In this document: positions 10,614 to 22,760 of the stretch, one piece after another | Layout: each line of letters begins with the position of its first letter | Position numbering within the stretch: position 1 is the stretch's first letter | NCBI RefSeq assembly: GCF_018687715.1 | Contig: NC_056753.1 | Location: 11,182,501-11,246,500, forward strand | DNA from: Carya illinoinensis | Lineage: Eukaryota > Streptophyta > Magnoliopsida > Fagales > Juglandaceae | DNA length: 64,000 bases | Direction: 5' to 3' | The notes under the pieces: generated by a model | Database searches by the model: none | Told to the model about the DNA's origin: nothing | What the model saw: the letters and a program-made list of their open reading frames with translations, nothing else | Position numbers and translations under genes: made by a program

Positions 10614-11423
10614 TTAGAGGCTATGAAAATACTCTTGCTGCATTGGAGGCAAACTTGAGGTATCCATCCTCATAATTTCCTTATCTTCTCTTCATTGATC
10701 CAAATCAAGCCTCTCTTTTGTAAGGTGGATGATCTCTTTTCTATCTTCTACCTTCTCAGCATTTGATCTCTTACTCTTCTCTCTCATTTTAGTCACCAAA
10801 TCAGCAATATTGGAAGAGGTACTATCTTGCCTCTTTTGCTTCTTTTCAGCCTTCTTTCCAATGGGTCTCTCCAGATTCACATCTATAGATAGAGATATAG
10901 TGTCTTCATCTAGGATTGTAAACTTTGGCACATGAGCATTTGGGGTTATTGATCTTCTCCTAGTTTTCACATTGCCCTCAGTCTGTTTCCATTTTGGATG
11001 ATGCGTTAGAATAGTCCAGCAATAAAGGAAGTTGAATGTTGCGGACTGGTTACTTTGATAGAGCTCCTTTGCTTTCTCAATCTGAAAAATCAGTAAATGA
11101 GACGTGAAATATATCTATTACAATGTCATTTAAATGATGAAATTAAAGGATATTATTTGTGCACCTTATCTTGCTCAGTAACCCCACTTGCAGACCTTTC
11201 TTCAATTTGAGTTAAGGCCCCACAAAACTTATTTAGCATGTTGGATGGTTGACCATCTATTTGTAAGAGAGCTGGAACTACGTTCATAAGATGTGGATTT
11301 TTTTCTCTCATAATATTCATGTACTCTAGCCCAAAATGAATATTTAGATTGATCAACTCCATGGATTAGGTCCACAAGATACATTTTTTTTTCACAAAAT
11401 GTGATATTTAATTGACAATGCAT
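10614..11423 (-). pseudogene. NAM-associated / harbinger ORF1-like gene, broken, with intron
   Basis: This resembles the plant family often annotated as NAM-associated or 'glutathione S-transferase T3-like', thought to derive from the Myb-like ORF1 of PIF/Harbinger transposons. The upstream exon (11423-11165) shows an NRWSTIQ motif and then a KFCG..TQIEER...SGVTEQDK motif in a different frame, so there is a frameshift near 11240. An intron of 83 nt (11164-11082) has GT at the donor and TTTTTCAG at the acceptor. The second exon has a CWTILTHHPKWK motif, then a lysine-rich segment. An in-frame TGA at 10692-10694 interrupts it; recognisable family sequence continues to a TAA at 10614-10616. Likely a dead copy. 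Confidence 0.72.
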
Positions 11424-13059
11424 TATACTATGTTCGTATCTAGCTATTTGAAGGATCCAAATGATACTATTTCAAATGATGTAAAGGCTAACTTATTTTT
11501 ATATACAAATTACATAAAAGAAATTAGAAAAGAACTTGTACACAAAAGAGGGGACGGGGAGTCAAAAAATGAAAACTTTCATTTGAAATGAGAATTTGAT
11601 TTGATTCATTTTAAGCGGGAAGCAAAAGAAACCAAACATAAACTGAACTATATATACAAGTAATTCAACAATTCATTGACTATTAATTAATAGCAATGGG
11701 GTATACTCCGACCATCGATGACCAAAAGACATTTCTATCAATAAAATAGCACAAATGATAGGAGAGGAAAAGTTGAAGTATTGATCTACATGGTTAAATT
11801 ATCTATAGTGCTCCATCAGCATACAATAAGGTAGCTTTCAATAATGTCATATAGATCCCAATCATGGTGATTTACAAAAGAAGAAGAAGAAAAAAAGAAA
11901 AGAAAAGAGAGAAGATGCCTAGAAATATATGAGTTCCACTGAAGCAAGAAGCTTTTAATACCCTCATATTATTTCAATAGAACAGAAAATCAAGCAACCC
12001 TTAATTTGTAAGCTGAATAATGAGCATTTTCAATACTTGTGCAATGCAATGCAGGTTTGTTTAGAGTTGACAGAGATCAGCATTGATTGTAAATTAAGAC
12101 TGGAAGTATGCACTTTTTTCTCAATTTTTTTTTTCTTTTTTCTTTTTCAGTCTCAAACTATATATACAACTCTCATCTATATGACACACTTTCAGACAAA
12201 AATTACTTGCCTAACCTAACCATTCATTCAAACACCCATCATTGAATATCCAGCAGACCCTCCACACTGAGGAAATAGAATCTCAAATAAAACAGAATAT
12301 TTTATGCATACAAAAAAAAAGATCGATCATCAATATATATAAACTCAATGAAACCAACAAATCATGAGAACAAACTTGTATAAAGAATCTCAATGAAATC
12401 AACAAATCATTGTAAGAATAGAACCATAAGTCTGAATCATCAACTTTTGCAAAATTGCTTGTCACTTTACTGTAAAACTTGGGCACTGATTCATGTACGC
12501 ATGCAAACTCCTAGACCCATATTCTGAGAAGAAACAATTTGTGCTTTCATGCGTTTTGGAAAGAGTGAGTGACAAAGAGAGGGAGATTCTAAGAAAGCCA
12601 AAGTATTTCACCCATATATTCAGTGAATTGGTATATGCTAAAAGAAAAAAGTTTCTAATATTTACCTTAGCAGTGAGAGCAAAGCTTGAAGCAAAAGACA
12701 ATAGATGATCGGTGATGGAGTCGATGAGCGAAGTAGAGGAAGATGGAAGGCTCTGGTTGTACTTTGGCACCAAGCAAAGAGAAAGCGTGGAAATGAGAGA
12801 GAAAGGATCTGAAATGAAAATGAAGTAACTTGAAGAAATGGGGAAATTAGCACAAGGAGGAAAGAGAAATTAAATAAAAATGTTTACATTGATGAGCAAG
12901 ATCCTCCACATGTAGCAGGATCATTGTAGCAGAATGTAAAGTGTCTTTAAAATACAAGATCCAATGGAATTCTCTTTCAGAGCATTTATTTATATTTTAA
13001 TGAAAAGTGTATTTTACAAGAACCATTGGGAGTGCTTTAAGAGTTACAATGAAATCTTA
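11424..13059. other. Stretch without a recognised gene
   Basis: AT-rich sequence without convincing coding signal. A 103-codon open stretch on the minus strand (12773-12462) begins with a Ser-rich segment and has a possible splice donor (AAG|GTAAAT) near 12660, but I do not recognise it and find no partner exon. The rest looks like intergenic DNA. Confidence 0.5.
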
Positions 13060-15740
13060 TCCACCCAAACAACTTGGGAGATAAGCATAGGAGTAACGAG
13101 GCCACATGACTACATCATCTACATGTCAAGCATAACTAGCCAACCCATGAGCAGCCCCATTACCTAATCTATTAACATGTTGGACAATACAAGAAGTAAA
13201 CCTTCTTATTAAAATCTTAGTTTCCTACAGCAGATGAAATAAGATGGAGAAGGATGCTATTGTTTCATCTTGAATAGCCTTGATCATCATCAAGCAGTCA
13301 CTCTCCAAAATAAGTTGAGTAATACCACGTTGCAAGCAGAAATAGTCCTTTAAGCATTGCAAGAAGCTCCACTGCCTTTTGATCTACAACATTCTGTTCT
13401 TTTTTATTAATAGGAAGTAGAACCTCACATTTTTGGTCTCTTAGAATTACTCCCACACCTGCCCTTTGTTGATTTGAAAACATAGCTCCATAAATATTTA
13501 ATTTAACAAAACCAAAAGGAGGGGGTTGCCAACTGCAATAAGACTTCAGTTTTGAATGTGGAGTATGCAACTGCTCCTGAAAATATTTCTGCATAGACAA
13601 GGCATGAGCTATTATCTGCTTAGGACTTAAAACAATCTTATCATGCACCATCTTGTTCCACCTAAACCAAAAGCCCCAAGGTAGTAAAAAGAACATCCCC
13701 ACATCTTCGATTGAGCCTTTGCCATGGATATCCAATCCAGTTTATAAACAGCTTCTTTGTAATTCATTATCGAGCATAGCAGGCAAAAATTGTCTCCAAG
13801 TGGTTTGAATAGAAGGGCAATGTAATAAAGCATGTGATATACATTCTGGAGCTTCTCCACACAAACTGCATATAGGATCCAAATTGACATGTTTCTACAT
13901 TAAATACTCTATAATAGGCAGACCATTCTTACATGCATTCAAAGCAAAAATCTTCACCCTATGAGGGGGTTTGAGCTTCCATAGTCTTTTCCATAGAGGT
14001 AGTAGTTGATGATGATTAGAGCTCCCAACATCTGACCCTATTTCTCTTTCTTTCTATAGCTTGTAAGCAATTTTTACACTGAATCTTCCATCCTCTTCTT
14101 TCCTCCATATTAGCTTATCTTCCTCACCATCTGGACTGAGTATAATCTTTAAAATATCAACAGCAATGATTGGATTGAAGAGAAATCTAATCTTTTAGAC
14201 GTTTCACCATTTTGTATTGCTGTCAATAAGAGTGTTAACTGTATCATTCCTCATTTGCTCTGGTATTAAATCAATATCTTGTTGTGATGAGTTATGACCA
14301 GAAGTCCAACAGTCTTGCCATATATAAATCTTCCTTCCATCACCAACACGACACTGACACCCTTTCAGCAGACAATGTTTAGCTTCCCATATTCCCCTCC
14401 AAGCATAAGAAGGGTTGCATCCCAGCTTTGAATAATAATAATAATAATAATAAAACAGAATGTGGGAAGTATTTTGCCTTAAATAGCTTGTGCAGAAAAG
14501 TATCATTTTTTTGTAAAATCCTCCAGTCTTGTTTTGCCAAAAGTGCCATGTTAAAATTTTTTAGATCTTTAAACCCCATACCTTAATAGAATTTAGAGGC
14601 ACACATCTTGCTCCAGCTTACCCAATGAATCTCCTTTCATTTTCTTTGCTGCTCCACAAGAAATGTGCCATCATCCCTTCCAGCTCCTTATATAAGTAGT
14701 TAGGCAACTTGAGGCAACCCATAGCATAAGTTGGGATGGATAAAGCAACAACTTTAATGGGAATCTCCTTGCCCCCTTGTGATAGATTTTTTTTTTCAAC
14801 TTTGTAGTTTTTGCCACACTCGATGCTTAATACCATATAAAGCCTTAGCTTTAGCCTTGCCAATCATAGGTGGTAAATCCAGGTATTTTTTGTATTGATG
14901 AATCATGCTACCCCCCTCCCCACAGTGACATGATGTCCTTATTTAGCACAACCATTGTGTTTTTGCTTAAAACCATTGCAGTTTTGTTCAAAGTTGAGGG
15001 AAACTCACCACCATTAAGAACATGCAGCAGCTTTGGTCACAAAATCTCCAATGATATGCCATTATTTTTGCAAAAAAAAAAAAGGTGACATACCTTTAGG
15101 GCCAAGTGCTTTCATAGGGTGCATTTGGTGTAAGGCCTTATACACTTTTTCGACAATGAAATTGATAGTCAGTTGCTCATTCATCTAGTTTGTCACTTTC
15201 TTCCCAATATGTGAAACAAATGCCATCGAGCTTCTTTGAGTTGATGAGGTAAAAAGGGATTGAAAGTAGTCCACAATAAGAATGTCCCTCTACTCTCATT
15301 CTTTTCTAATGCCATTTTCATCCTGCATCCACTTAATATAGTTCTTTTTTCTTCTGTGGGATGCCTTAGTATGGAAATATTTGGAATTTTGATCTCTAGC
15401 CTGTAACTACATAGCCTTTGATCTTTGATGCCACATGATTTCATCTCTGCAAGCCATTTTTGTACTCCTTCTCGAGCCTGAGCATGCATTTCCAACTTTG
15501 AAAAAGTAGGATCATCTTCTTAAATTTTAGCATGTTCTTTTTTGACCAACTCTAGGTTCTTATGGATTATTCCAAATTTATGCTTGTTCCATGGATTTAG
15601 CATTAGGCTGCACCCTTCGATTTTCCTTATAACCTCTTCAAAAGTCCCATCCCTCAAACCACCATGCCAAACATCTTGAATAATCTATTTACATCCTTCC
15701 TCCCCCAACCCATATAACTTCAAAACTAAAAGTTGTCTTT
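13060..15740 (-). pseudogene. Second L1-type LINE ORF2, internally deleted and frameshifted
   Basis: Read on the minus strand, the order is: the linker after the endonuclease (15735-15190, WNKHKFGIIHKNL pattern); the N-terminal part of reverse transcriptase (about 15140-14930, ALHQMHP.KALGPKGM and LNGGEFPSTLNKT patterns); then directly the post-palm segment (about 14870-14600, with AMGCLKLP and HFLWSS). Next come the PSYAWR.IWEAK...GCQCRVGDG segment (14506-14204), a zf-RVT-like cysteine region (13890-13627) and an RNase H domain (13620-13090, FVKLN.YGA and GVGVILRD). The stretch that should hold the YADD catalytic motif is absent. An ATT-type microsatellite interrupts it at about 14434-14456. 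Many stops and frameshifts make it inactive. Confidence 0.82.
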
Positions 15741-16198
15741 GTTTTAATTTCAAAAGAAAAATGCTAGAACGCACGACACTTTTAAAACACAAAAGGCACA
15801 CCTTCCACCTCAACACATGTGAAATGTCCAATTTACCCTCCTTTAAAACACAATCTCATATGTTTTCAAACCATCCTAGGTGTGTTTTTAGACTATCCTC
15901 ACCCACGAGCATTAGCCGCATTTCTCACCCATGAGCATCAAACCTTTCTCTGCCATGGTTGCTGCACCCACATCTGATTTGTTTTTGCACCCACAAAATT
16001 GAAGCTCTACAGGAAAAAACACTACAAATTTTGGCCATGGCTATTGCTCTACAATTTTTTTCAAAATTTTCAAGTTGCAAAATGCCTAAAGTATACACAT
16101 CCAAATAAAGATAAAATGAATGCTATCACATTTGTTAAAAATCACTAAGTACACATACAAATGAAGATAAAATGCAAAGAAGGTAATCTCAGATTGTC

Positions 16199-16239
<41 letters not shown>

Positions 16240-16769
16240 CAAATCACTTACAGACATTAGTGCAAGAGAAGCTTTTATTTTTATTTGTTTTCGTGAACCT
16301 AGGCGGGAGGATGAAAGAGATGTACAGGAGGAGGGAGAAATGCTAGAAATCATAAACAAGCTTCCATTTTACTTTTTCTTGTTTTATTTTACTTTTTATT
16401 TTGTTTTTTCTTTACTTTTCTACATCAGCACTATTCGTGCGATTTGTGCACAACAAGGGGCTTCCCCGTAGCATCACTCACTTAAAAAATGCTAGAAAGC
16501 ACGAGGGAGTAAGGCACCAAAATGCATGAAAGACATGTCATCACTGTGAAATGACTCTTTTATCCTTTTATTGTAGAAACTATTTTGAGATAAAAAAAAT
16601 GCTACATATGAAATGGAGGAAGAAATCCTAGAGGAGAACTCTGTGTAGTAGAGGACATTTCTTCGAGAAATGACTTTGCCATTATGTTTCTCCCCCAACA
16701 CTTTTCCTGAACCTTATCGTCATTGGGTTCCCTAGGTTCAGCTTTTGTGATCTTGGTTTTCATGTGAGA
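15741..16769. other. AT-rich stretch with no gene
   Basis: No coding domain is visible. A short phrase, AAAATGCTAGAA followed by AGCACGA or CGCACGA, occurs near 15765 and 16487 and could mark ends of a small element, but I cannot find a convincing inverted repeat or target duplication. Confidence 0.45.
16203..16236. repeat. (AT)n microsatellite
   Basis: A run of 17 AT units. Confidence 0.95.
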
Positions 16770-17392
16770 TGTTAAGGCCAAAAATGGCACAACAAACCGA
16801 AATGGGAGAATCAATCCCTGGCCTTGTTGAGGTTGGGCTGGGCCTGGATCGTTGTTGTATAGGCCCCCGGCAGTGGTCTAGTAAGGCTGTGTAGTATCCA
16901 TGTATACACTCATGGTAGTGAATAGTAGATCAATGGAAGGAAAGTAAAGAGAGATGGATACGCAGATTTACGTGGATCAGCGTTAAGCCTACGTCCACAG
17001 GAGTTTAGAGAGGGGTGAATCCACTATAATAAGCTTGTTTTATAATCTCTTCTACTTATTCTCATTGTACAATAGATTTCATATGTCTCTCTTCTAGGTC
17101 CAGACTTCATCGTTGGAACCGATGTCTTGAGGTTGAAAAATCCTTCCTCCCAAAGCTTGGCCAAAAGCCCCCTAAATCTCCCCTTTTATCTCTTGCCTCG
17201 TTTTTTTATGTCACATCACCCCTCCTTTATATCCCCTCCCATCTTTTCCTCATGATACCCTGACACCACACCTTGCCTTCCCTTTCTTCTTCGTCCTCTT
17301 TCCCTCTCTCTTTCTTTGTTCTCTAGTGATTGTCCTTGATTTGTTGGGCCCTGAAAATCATTTTGGGCGCTGTGATATTTTACCCCCTAACA
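16770..17392. repeat. Candidate LTR of an unclassified element
   Basis: The segment starts TGTTAAGG and ends CCCCCTAACA, giving TG...CA ends and an imperfect terminal inverted repeat, as in many LTRs. A matching second copy is not visible in the window and the flanks do not show an identical 5-bp duplication. It is followed by non-coding sequence with motifs (GGGAGATGGGCTCGACC) that recur at 21.1-21.3 kb, so it may be the left LTR of a large non-coding element whose right end has been lost. Low confidence. Confidence 0.35.
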
Positions 17393-18490
17393 ATTACTCG
17401 TGATTTTTACGGGCAATTTTGCTCAAAAGTAGACCTTGAGAATCTTCAAAGGTAAAATATGCAATTGAATTGATCCACCCTATTCCATAGAGAAATAAAT
17501 TCTGGGAGCTGGCCTCTATTCATTTGTTCACCTTGTGCTAAGCAGTATAGATTTCTAAACTTGGGATTAGGCATGAGATGGGCTCGACCGCATTAAGGTG
17601 CGAGCGCGTAGCTTGGCTACGGCGGGAGATAGGCTCGACTACGTAAAGTGCAAGTGTGAAACTTATCTACTGTAGGAGATAGGCTCAATCACGTAAAGTG
17701 CAAGTGCAGGGTCAGCTTAACAAGATAAGTAGGAGATGGGCTCGACCGTGTAAGTGATTGAGCTGAATTATTGCATATTTTATACATTTAGAACCAATAT
17801 ATTTTAATTATTTCATGACATTATTATTAGTTTTAGATGAAAAAATGGTTAAGAAGTATAAATTTGAGTTGTGATTTAAATTCATTAATAGCATAGTTTA
17901 TGCTTAATTGTATAACTTATGATTTAATTTAACAATATTCCTTACATGCACAACACATTTTTTATTTCTATTCTTTCTTTTTATTTTTTTTCTTGTTTCT
18001 ATTTTCTTCAGGCCAATAAATGATAAATGTACAGCATTAGCAGACCAAAAATCATGGATTAGCATCCACGTCTTTACAAATAAATGAAGGGCCCAACCCC
18101 ATCAATCCCATTGTCGCACGTTCTACCCATTCTCCATTTCTAGATGCCTACCAATAAAATATCAGCAAGATATTCTACATGTTTATAATTCAAGAGATGC
18201 AGCAAGCAGCAAGTTTCAAAAGATAAAGCAACTTGGCGCACGCTAAGAATGAAAATTTGGTCGGTTTTCAATTCTCATTGGGACAAAAAATAGCAGCACA
18301 CTGAACCAAAAGGGAAAAATGCACGTGGTTTAAAGTTTGAAAGCAACAAGTAGTGGTCTGCAAGGCTGGAATGCTTTGCACGCAAGAAGCAATTTGTGGT
18401 CTTTTTGGATTTTGAGGCAAAGCAACACATCAATTTCTCTTCTTATTTTGGGGGTGTTTTGAGAAGAAAGAAAAGAAGCAAGTGTTCTGC
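17393..18490. other. Non-coding retroelement-like sequence
   Basis: At 17575-17760 about four copies of a 50-60 bp phrase (gagat-ggctcgacc...aaggtgcgagcg) occur, related to the arrays at 21.1-21.8 kb. The remainder to 18490 is AT-rich with no gene. Confidence 0.5.
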
Positions 18491-18495
18491 ACAAG
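18491..18495. repeat. Solo LTR target duplication, left (ACAAG)
   Basis: ACAAG precedes the LTR and is repeated at 20020-20024. Confidence 0.88.
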
Positions 18496-20019
18496 TGTAA
18501 CACCCCCCTCCCCAATAAAGTCATTTTTAAAATTTTCGAAAAACCGGTGTGGTTCTGAACTTGAACTTAAAAACTTCTTTTTCTTAACTCTTCTTAACGA
18601 AGTGCAAGATACGAAAGCCCATAAATAGATAAATTTAATCTTTATTAAATACTTAAAATCCAAAAGAGAGTTTACGGAAGCACTTATTTAAATTCAATAA
18701 AGTTTCATGTGCTTTTCAAAATAACTTATTAAACTTTAAATCATAAAACTGAGCATGACATAAGCTATCTAGGCCTCTACCTTGCTTCCCTAGGCCAAAT
18801 CCTGTCTTACAGTCCCATCCACATAAATGTCATCACCTAGGGTGGTTTAAAAACATAAAAACATACAAAAATGAGTCGAATACTCAATAAAAAACAAATC
18901 ATATAGTAAACATAATAAACATAAAGTTTCTTAAAAAATATGCATATTCATAAATACATATATAAATAACATGAATATGAACTTATCTTTCACTTGTTAT
19001 ATGTTGGTACCCACTGTTGACCCCCGTGAGTTAGGGTTAGCGAATTTAAGTAGATTCCAATTCTGCCTATGATCTCGGTTTATAGAATCCATACATAAGG
19101 AAGACACATTGGGGTGTACTGCCAGCATGTATAACCTTACAATGCAATATGCCCATAACATATGGTACCATTTTCATATCATAACATAGGCCATTACATA
19201 TCTTATCAATCATACTTTATCATAAAATCATGACTTTTTGTAAATCTTTTGAAGTATAACTCCTTTCATAAATTCATGAATTTTCATAGTTAATTTAATG
19301 CATAATTCTTCACGTAAAATTGTGAATTTTCATAATTTTATCATAACTTAAGTACGTTAAAAGGGCATCCAATAGAGGGCACATGCATAATATTTTTATA
19401 AAAGGCATGTTGTTTACCATACATACATGTAAAGGTATGATCATGCTACTTATCTTGTAGTGTTGCTTCCTCAAATTTTCAACATAATCGATCACAGTGT
19501 TGGATTGGGAGGTTTATGTTTTTTTTTTTTTTTTGACATGGGGTAGGAAAATATTTATAGAGAGATTTATGAGATGGTGACGACTAGTTTGAGTTGGACT
19601 CAATTAAATAGTTTTAACTTGAAGATGACTTGTAAAGTTATATCTTTGTTGGAATAGGATGCTGACAAGTTTGAGTTAGACTCGATCACGATCATTCAAG
19701 AAAAGAGTTTAAACTTAAAAACATGATCTAGTAGTTCATTCAATCTAGAATTGGTAGTGACTGAAACTTTATAGGGAACTTCAATCAGTGAAGATTTTAA
19801 ATTGAAATAAAGCTCATCTTTAAATTATAAAAGGAGTCTAACTCGTTTAATAACTAATAAATAGGATTTAACCTAGTTATTAAGCTTAATTAAAACTACT
19901 AATTAACCTCAATAATTTATCACTCATGGGCTTATTCAATATGTCCTATTAAATATAATTTAAGCCCAATAAAAATTATTAATATCTCGACCTTAGAATT
20001 ATTGGACTGGGTCGTTACA
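18496..20019 (-). repeat. Solo LTR, E4-related family
   Basis: A 1,524-bp unit begins TGTAACACCCCCC and ends GGGTCGTTACA, with TG...CA ends and a TGTAAC/GTTACA inverted repeat. It is flanked by ACAAG on both sides and no internal region or second LTR is present, so it is a solo LTR left by recombination between two LTRs. The motif CCCCGTGAGTTAGGGTTAGCG near 19023 matches the E4 LTR phrase CCCCGTGTGTTGGGGTTAGCG in the same orientation, so it belongs to a related family and lies on the minus strand. Open stretches inside are not genes. Confidence 0.88.
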
Positions 20020-20024
20020 ACAAG
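20020..20024. repeat. Solo LTR target duplication, right (ACAAG)
   Basis: Matches 18491-18495 exactly. Confidence 0.88.
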
Positions 20025-21114
20025 TTTCAACATGAGATGCATACATTAAAGGCAAGAGGTAGTTTTTGTTTTTTCATATTAACGAACAAAGCAGCAGTTT
20101 TTGCTTTAATTCCACACATGGAAAGATGCAACAAAAGAAAAGAAAATGAGCAGCACACTCAGTTGGAGGGAATTGAGTTTATTCCTTTTTAAGCAAGCTA
20201 GAATAATTCTTTTTTTGGAGACAGCATGGGATAAAGCAATACTCTCTCAGTTTTATACAAAAGATAAAGAAAAAGTCTGACTTGGTTGTAGATACACAGG
20301 AAGACAGCAAGACACGGAGGAGCAAGACATGACTCTATTTTACAAAGAAAACAGCAACGAGATCGACGAGCTGGAATGCATTTTCTCTTGCTTTTGGATG
20401 CACAAAATGCCTACAAAAGGGAGAGGTTTTCTATGCCTTCGGGTGATTAGAATAGGAGTAGGAGTAGAGTAATTTAGTTTTACTCTCATTTTCTTCTTCT
20501 TTAATTTTTGGAGAGAACTTAGGCGAGGAGAGGGACCACGGCTGTGTAGTTACAGTGCCTGTGGCGCAGCTGTTGCTACCTAGCTTTCATCCTCCTCCTG
20601 CAACCTCCCTCTCCTGCTTCTTTTTATTCAATTGAAGTTTATGATGTATTATTGTGATTTTTGGCTTTTTAATTCATGCTTGTTTAATTTAATGTCATTT
20701 ACTTTTTTTGCTCCTTTAAGCTTTCATTTTAACTCCTGCTTGTTTAAATTGATGTCATTTACTTTTCTTGCTACTTCAAGCTTCATTGAACATGTATTAA
20801 TTTCGGTTAATTTCAGTAAATTTAGTTTACTATTTTGTATCTCAGTCTTATACTTTTCCTCGCTATACTAAAAAAAATCCAAAAATCTGAATATAGTTCA
20901 AGATCAATGCTCTTTTCATTTCTGTTACACTCTTTCATTCATTGTATATATCCCCGCTTTTTATTTTCTCTTTGTAATTATCTTCACCATTTTTTATGAG
21001 TTTGATTTTAAAACAACTTTCCTCGAGGAGACAATTTAGGAATTTTATTCTTAATTATTACGCGATACCCTCTTATGCTTAGGATAGTTTTTGTGTTGCT
21101 CATTTTTGAGTGGG
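20025..21114. other. No gene seen
   Basis: Mostly AT-rich. At 20670-20770 a phrase (TGTTTAA.TT.ATGTCATTTACTTTT followed by AAGCTTCATT) is duplicated imperfectly about 60 bp apart. No domain-bearing open frame is present. Confidence 0.45.
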
Positions 21115-21790
21115 TCAGTAAGGTGCGAGTACGTAGTTAAGCTTGGTGATATAAGTAGGATATAGTTTTGAATGCATAAGGTGCAAGCAAGAAGTTCCAA
21201 GGTAGGTGATTGGCTCGACTGCGTAAGGCTCGAGCGTGAAGCTTTGCTGCCGGGAGATAGGCTCGACCGCTTAAGGTGCAAGCGCAAAGCTCCTCTAAGG
21301 TGGGAGATGGGCTCGACCGTATAGGGTGCTTACAAAGATGGTCAAACAGTCAAGTGACTTGCCTGCCTATTTGGGCACCTAGGAGGTCGGGCGGTCCTTG
21401 ACATTTCCCGTGTAGGGTGCGAGCATGAAACTCAGCTACAGCAAGAGCTGTACTCTACCAAGCAAGGTGCTAGTCGGATATGGCGGGAGAAGTACTCTAT
21501 TGTGTAAAGTGCATATGAAGATGGCTGAGTAGTCAAGTGACTTGCGTGCCTATTTGGGCACCTGGGTGGTCAAGCAGTCCCTGACCTTTCCTAACCAGGG
21601 TGCAAGCGTGAAACTTGGCTATAGTAGGAGGTGGACTCTACTACACAAGGTGTGAGCGTGAAGCTCATATACAGTGGGAGATGTACTCTACTGCGTAAAG
21701 TGAGTACAAAGATGGCCGAACAATCAAGTGACTTGCCCACATATTCAGGCACCTAGGAGGTAGGGCGATCCTTGATCTTTCCCGCCTATT
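21115..21790. repeat. Tandem array, about 185-190 bp unit
   Basis: The marker phrase AGTCAAGTGACTTGC recurs at about 21348, 21531 and 21727, each followed by CTATTTGGGCACCT or a close variant. Shorter sub-repeats (GGAGAT.GCTCGACC and relatives) lie between. There is no coding signal. The array looks like the variable internal region of a large non-coding LTR element. Confidence 0.75.
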
Positions 21791-21799
21791 GACTTCTTC

Positions 21800-22500
21800 A
21801 GAGGAGGTTGAATAGTGCGTTCAAGCTAGACTCGCCTCATTGGCCCTTGTGCTTGGCAAGAGAGGCCGAGTTGCATGTTAAGGCTGAACTCACCTTGAGT
21901 CTTCATAGGAGGTCAAGCAATGCGTTAAGGCTAGGCTTGCCTTGTTGACCTTCACACTTGGCCAGATGGGTCGAGCAGCATGTAAAGGGCTAGCCCTAAT
22001 GCTTTGGTGAAGGTCAAGCAGCACGTTAAAGTTAAACTCACCTCGTTGACCTTCGCGCTTAGCTACAGGGGTCAAGTGGCAAGTAAAAACCGAGCTCACC
22101 TTGATATTTTGTTGAGAGGTTGGGTAGTACGTTAAGGCTTAACTCGCCTCATTGACCATTTGGTTTGGCAAGAAAGGCCAAGCTGCATGTAAAGGCTAAG
22201 CTCACCCTAATGCTTTGGCAGAGGTCGAGCAGCACGTTAAGGTTGAACTTACATTGTTGACCCTCTCACTTGGCGAGAGGGGCCGAGCAACATGTAAAGG
22301 CTGGGTAAGCCTTGATATTTGGCAAAGGTTGAATAGTACGTTAAGACTGAACTTGCCTCGTTAACCATCGCATTTGGTGAGAGGGACCAAGCAGCATGTA
22401 AAGGTCGGGCTCGCCCTAATTCTTTGGCAGAAGTTGAGTAGCATGTTAAAGCTGAACTAGCCTCGTTGACCCTCAATGGGAAGGCATGTAGAAGATGTTT
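21800..22500. repeat. Tandem array, about 105 bp unit, seven copies
   Basis: The unit carries GAGGT.GA..AG.ACGTTAAGGCT and GGCCGAGCAGCATGTAAAGG. Starts are near 21803, 21909, 22011, 22115, 22220, 22324 and 22429. Units are 70-85% alike by eye. Short open frames read from it are by-products of the repeat. Confidence 0.8.
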
Positions 22501-22585
22501 GTCCATGCTACAAAAGTCAAACTAGTTAGTGTAAATAATCACTGAAATTTGCAAACCTGAGCTATTTGGCTAATGTGTGGTGAAG

Positions 22586-22593
22586 GTTTGAGG
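22586..22593. repeat. hAT target duplication, left (GTTTGAGG)
   Basis: Eight bases before the terminal inverted repeat, repeated exactly at 26344-26351. Confidence 0.93.
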
Positions 22594-22605
22594 TAGGGCT
22601 GAGCA
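22594..22605 (+). repeat. hAT left terminal inverted repeat
   Basis: TAGGGCTGAGCA, complement of 26332-26343. Followed by the GGAGTCGG-rich subterminal region. Confidence 0.93.
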
Positions 22606-22616
22606 CCGATGTAACC

Positions 22617-22760
22617 GGAGTCGGATTTGGCCTCCTCTGACTCTGACTCAGACTTTGTCGGAGGCTGAATCCGACCTCTGACTCTGACTCTGCTTGCACC
22701 CCACTCCGCTCCGACTCCGATTCCAACTTGTCGGAGTAGAGTTGGAGCGGAGTTGGAGTT
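22617..22760. repeat. hAT left subterminal repeats
   Basis: Clustered hexamers and octamers of the type GGAGTCGG, CTCTGACTC and CTCCGACTCC in both orientations. In hAT elements, subterminal repeats of this kind are transposase-binding sites; that role is inferred here. Confidence 0.7.

Noticed and set aside
12462..12773. Possible first exon on the minus strand, Ser-rich, with a donor-like AAG|GTAAAT
   Set aside because: No partner exon, no recognised family and a weak start context; left as unassigned sequence.
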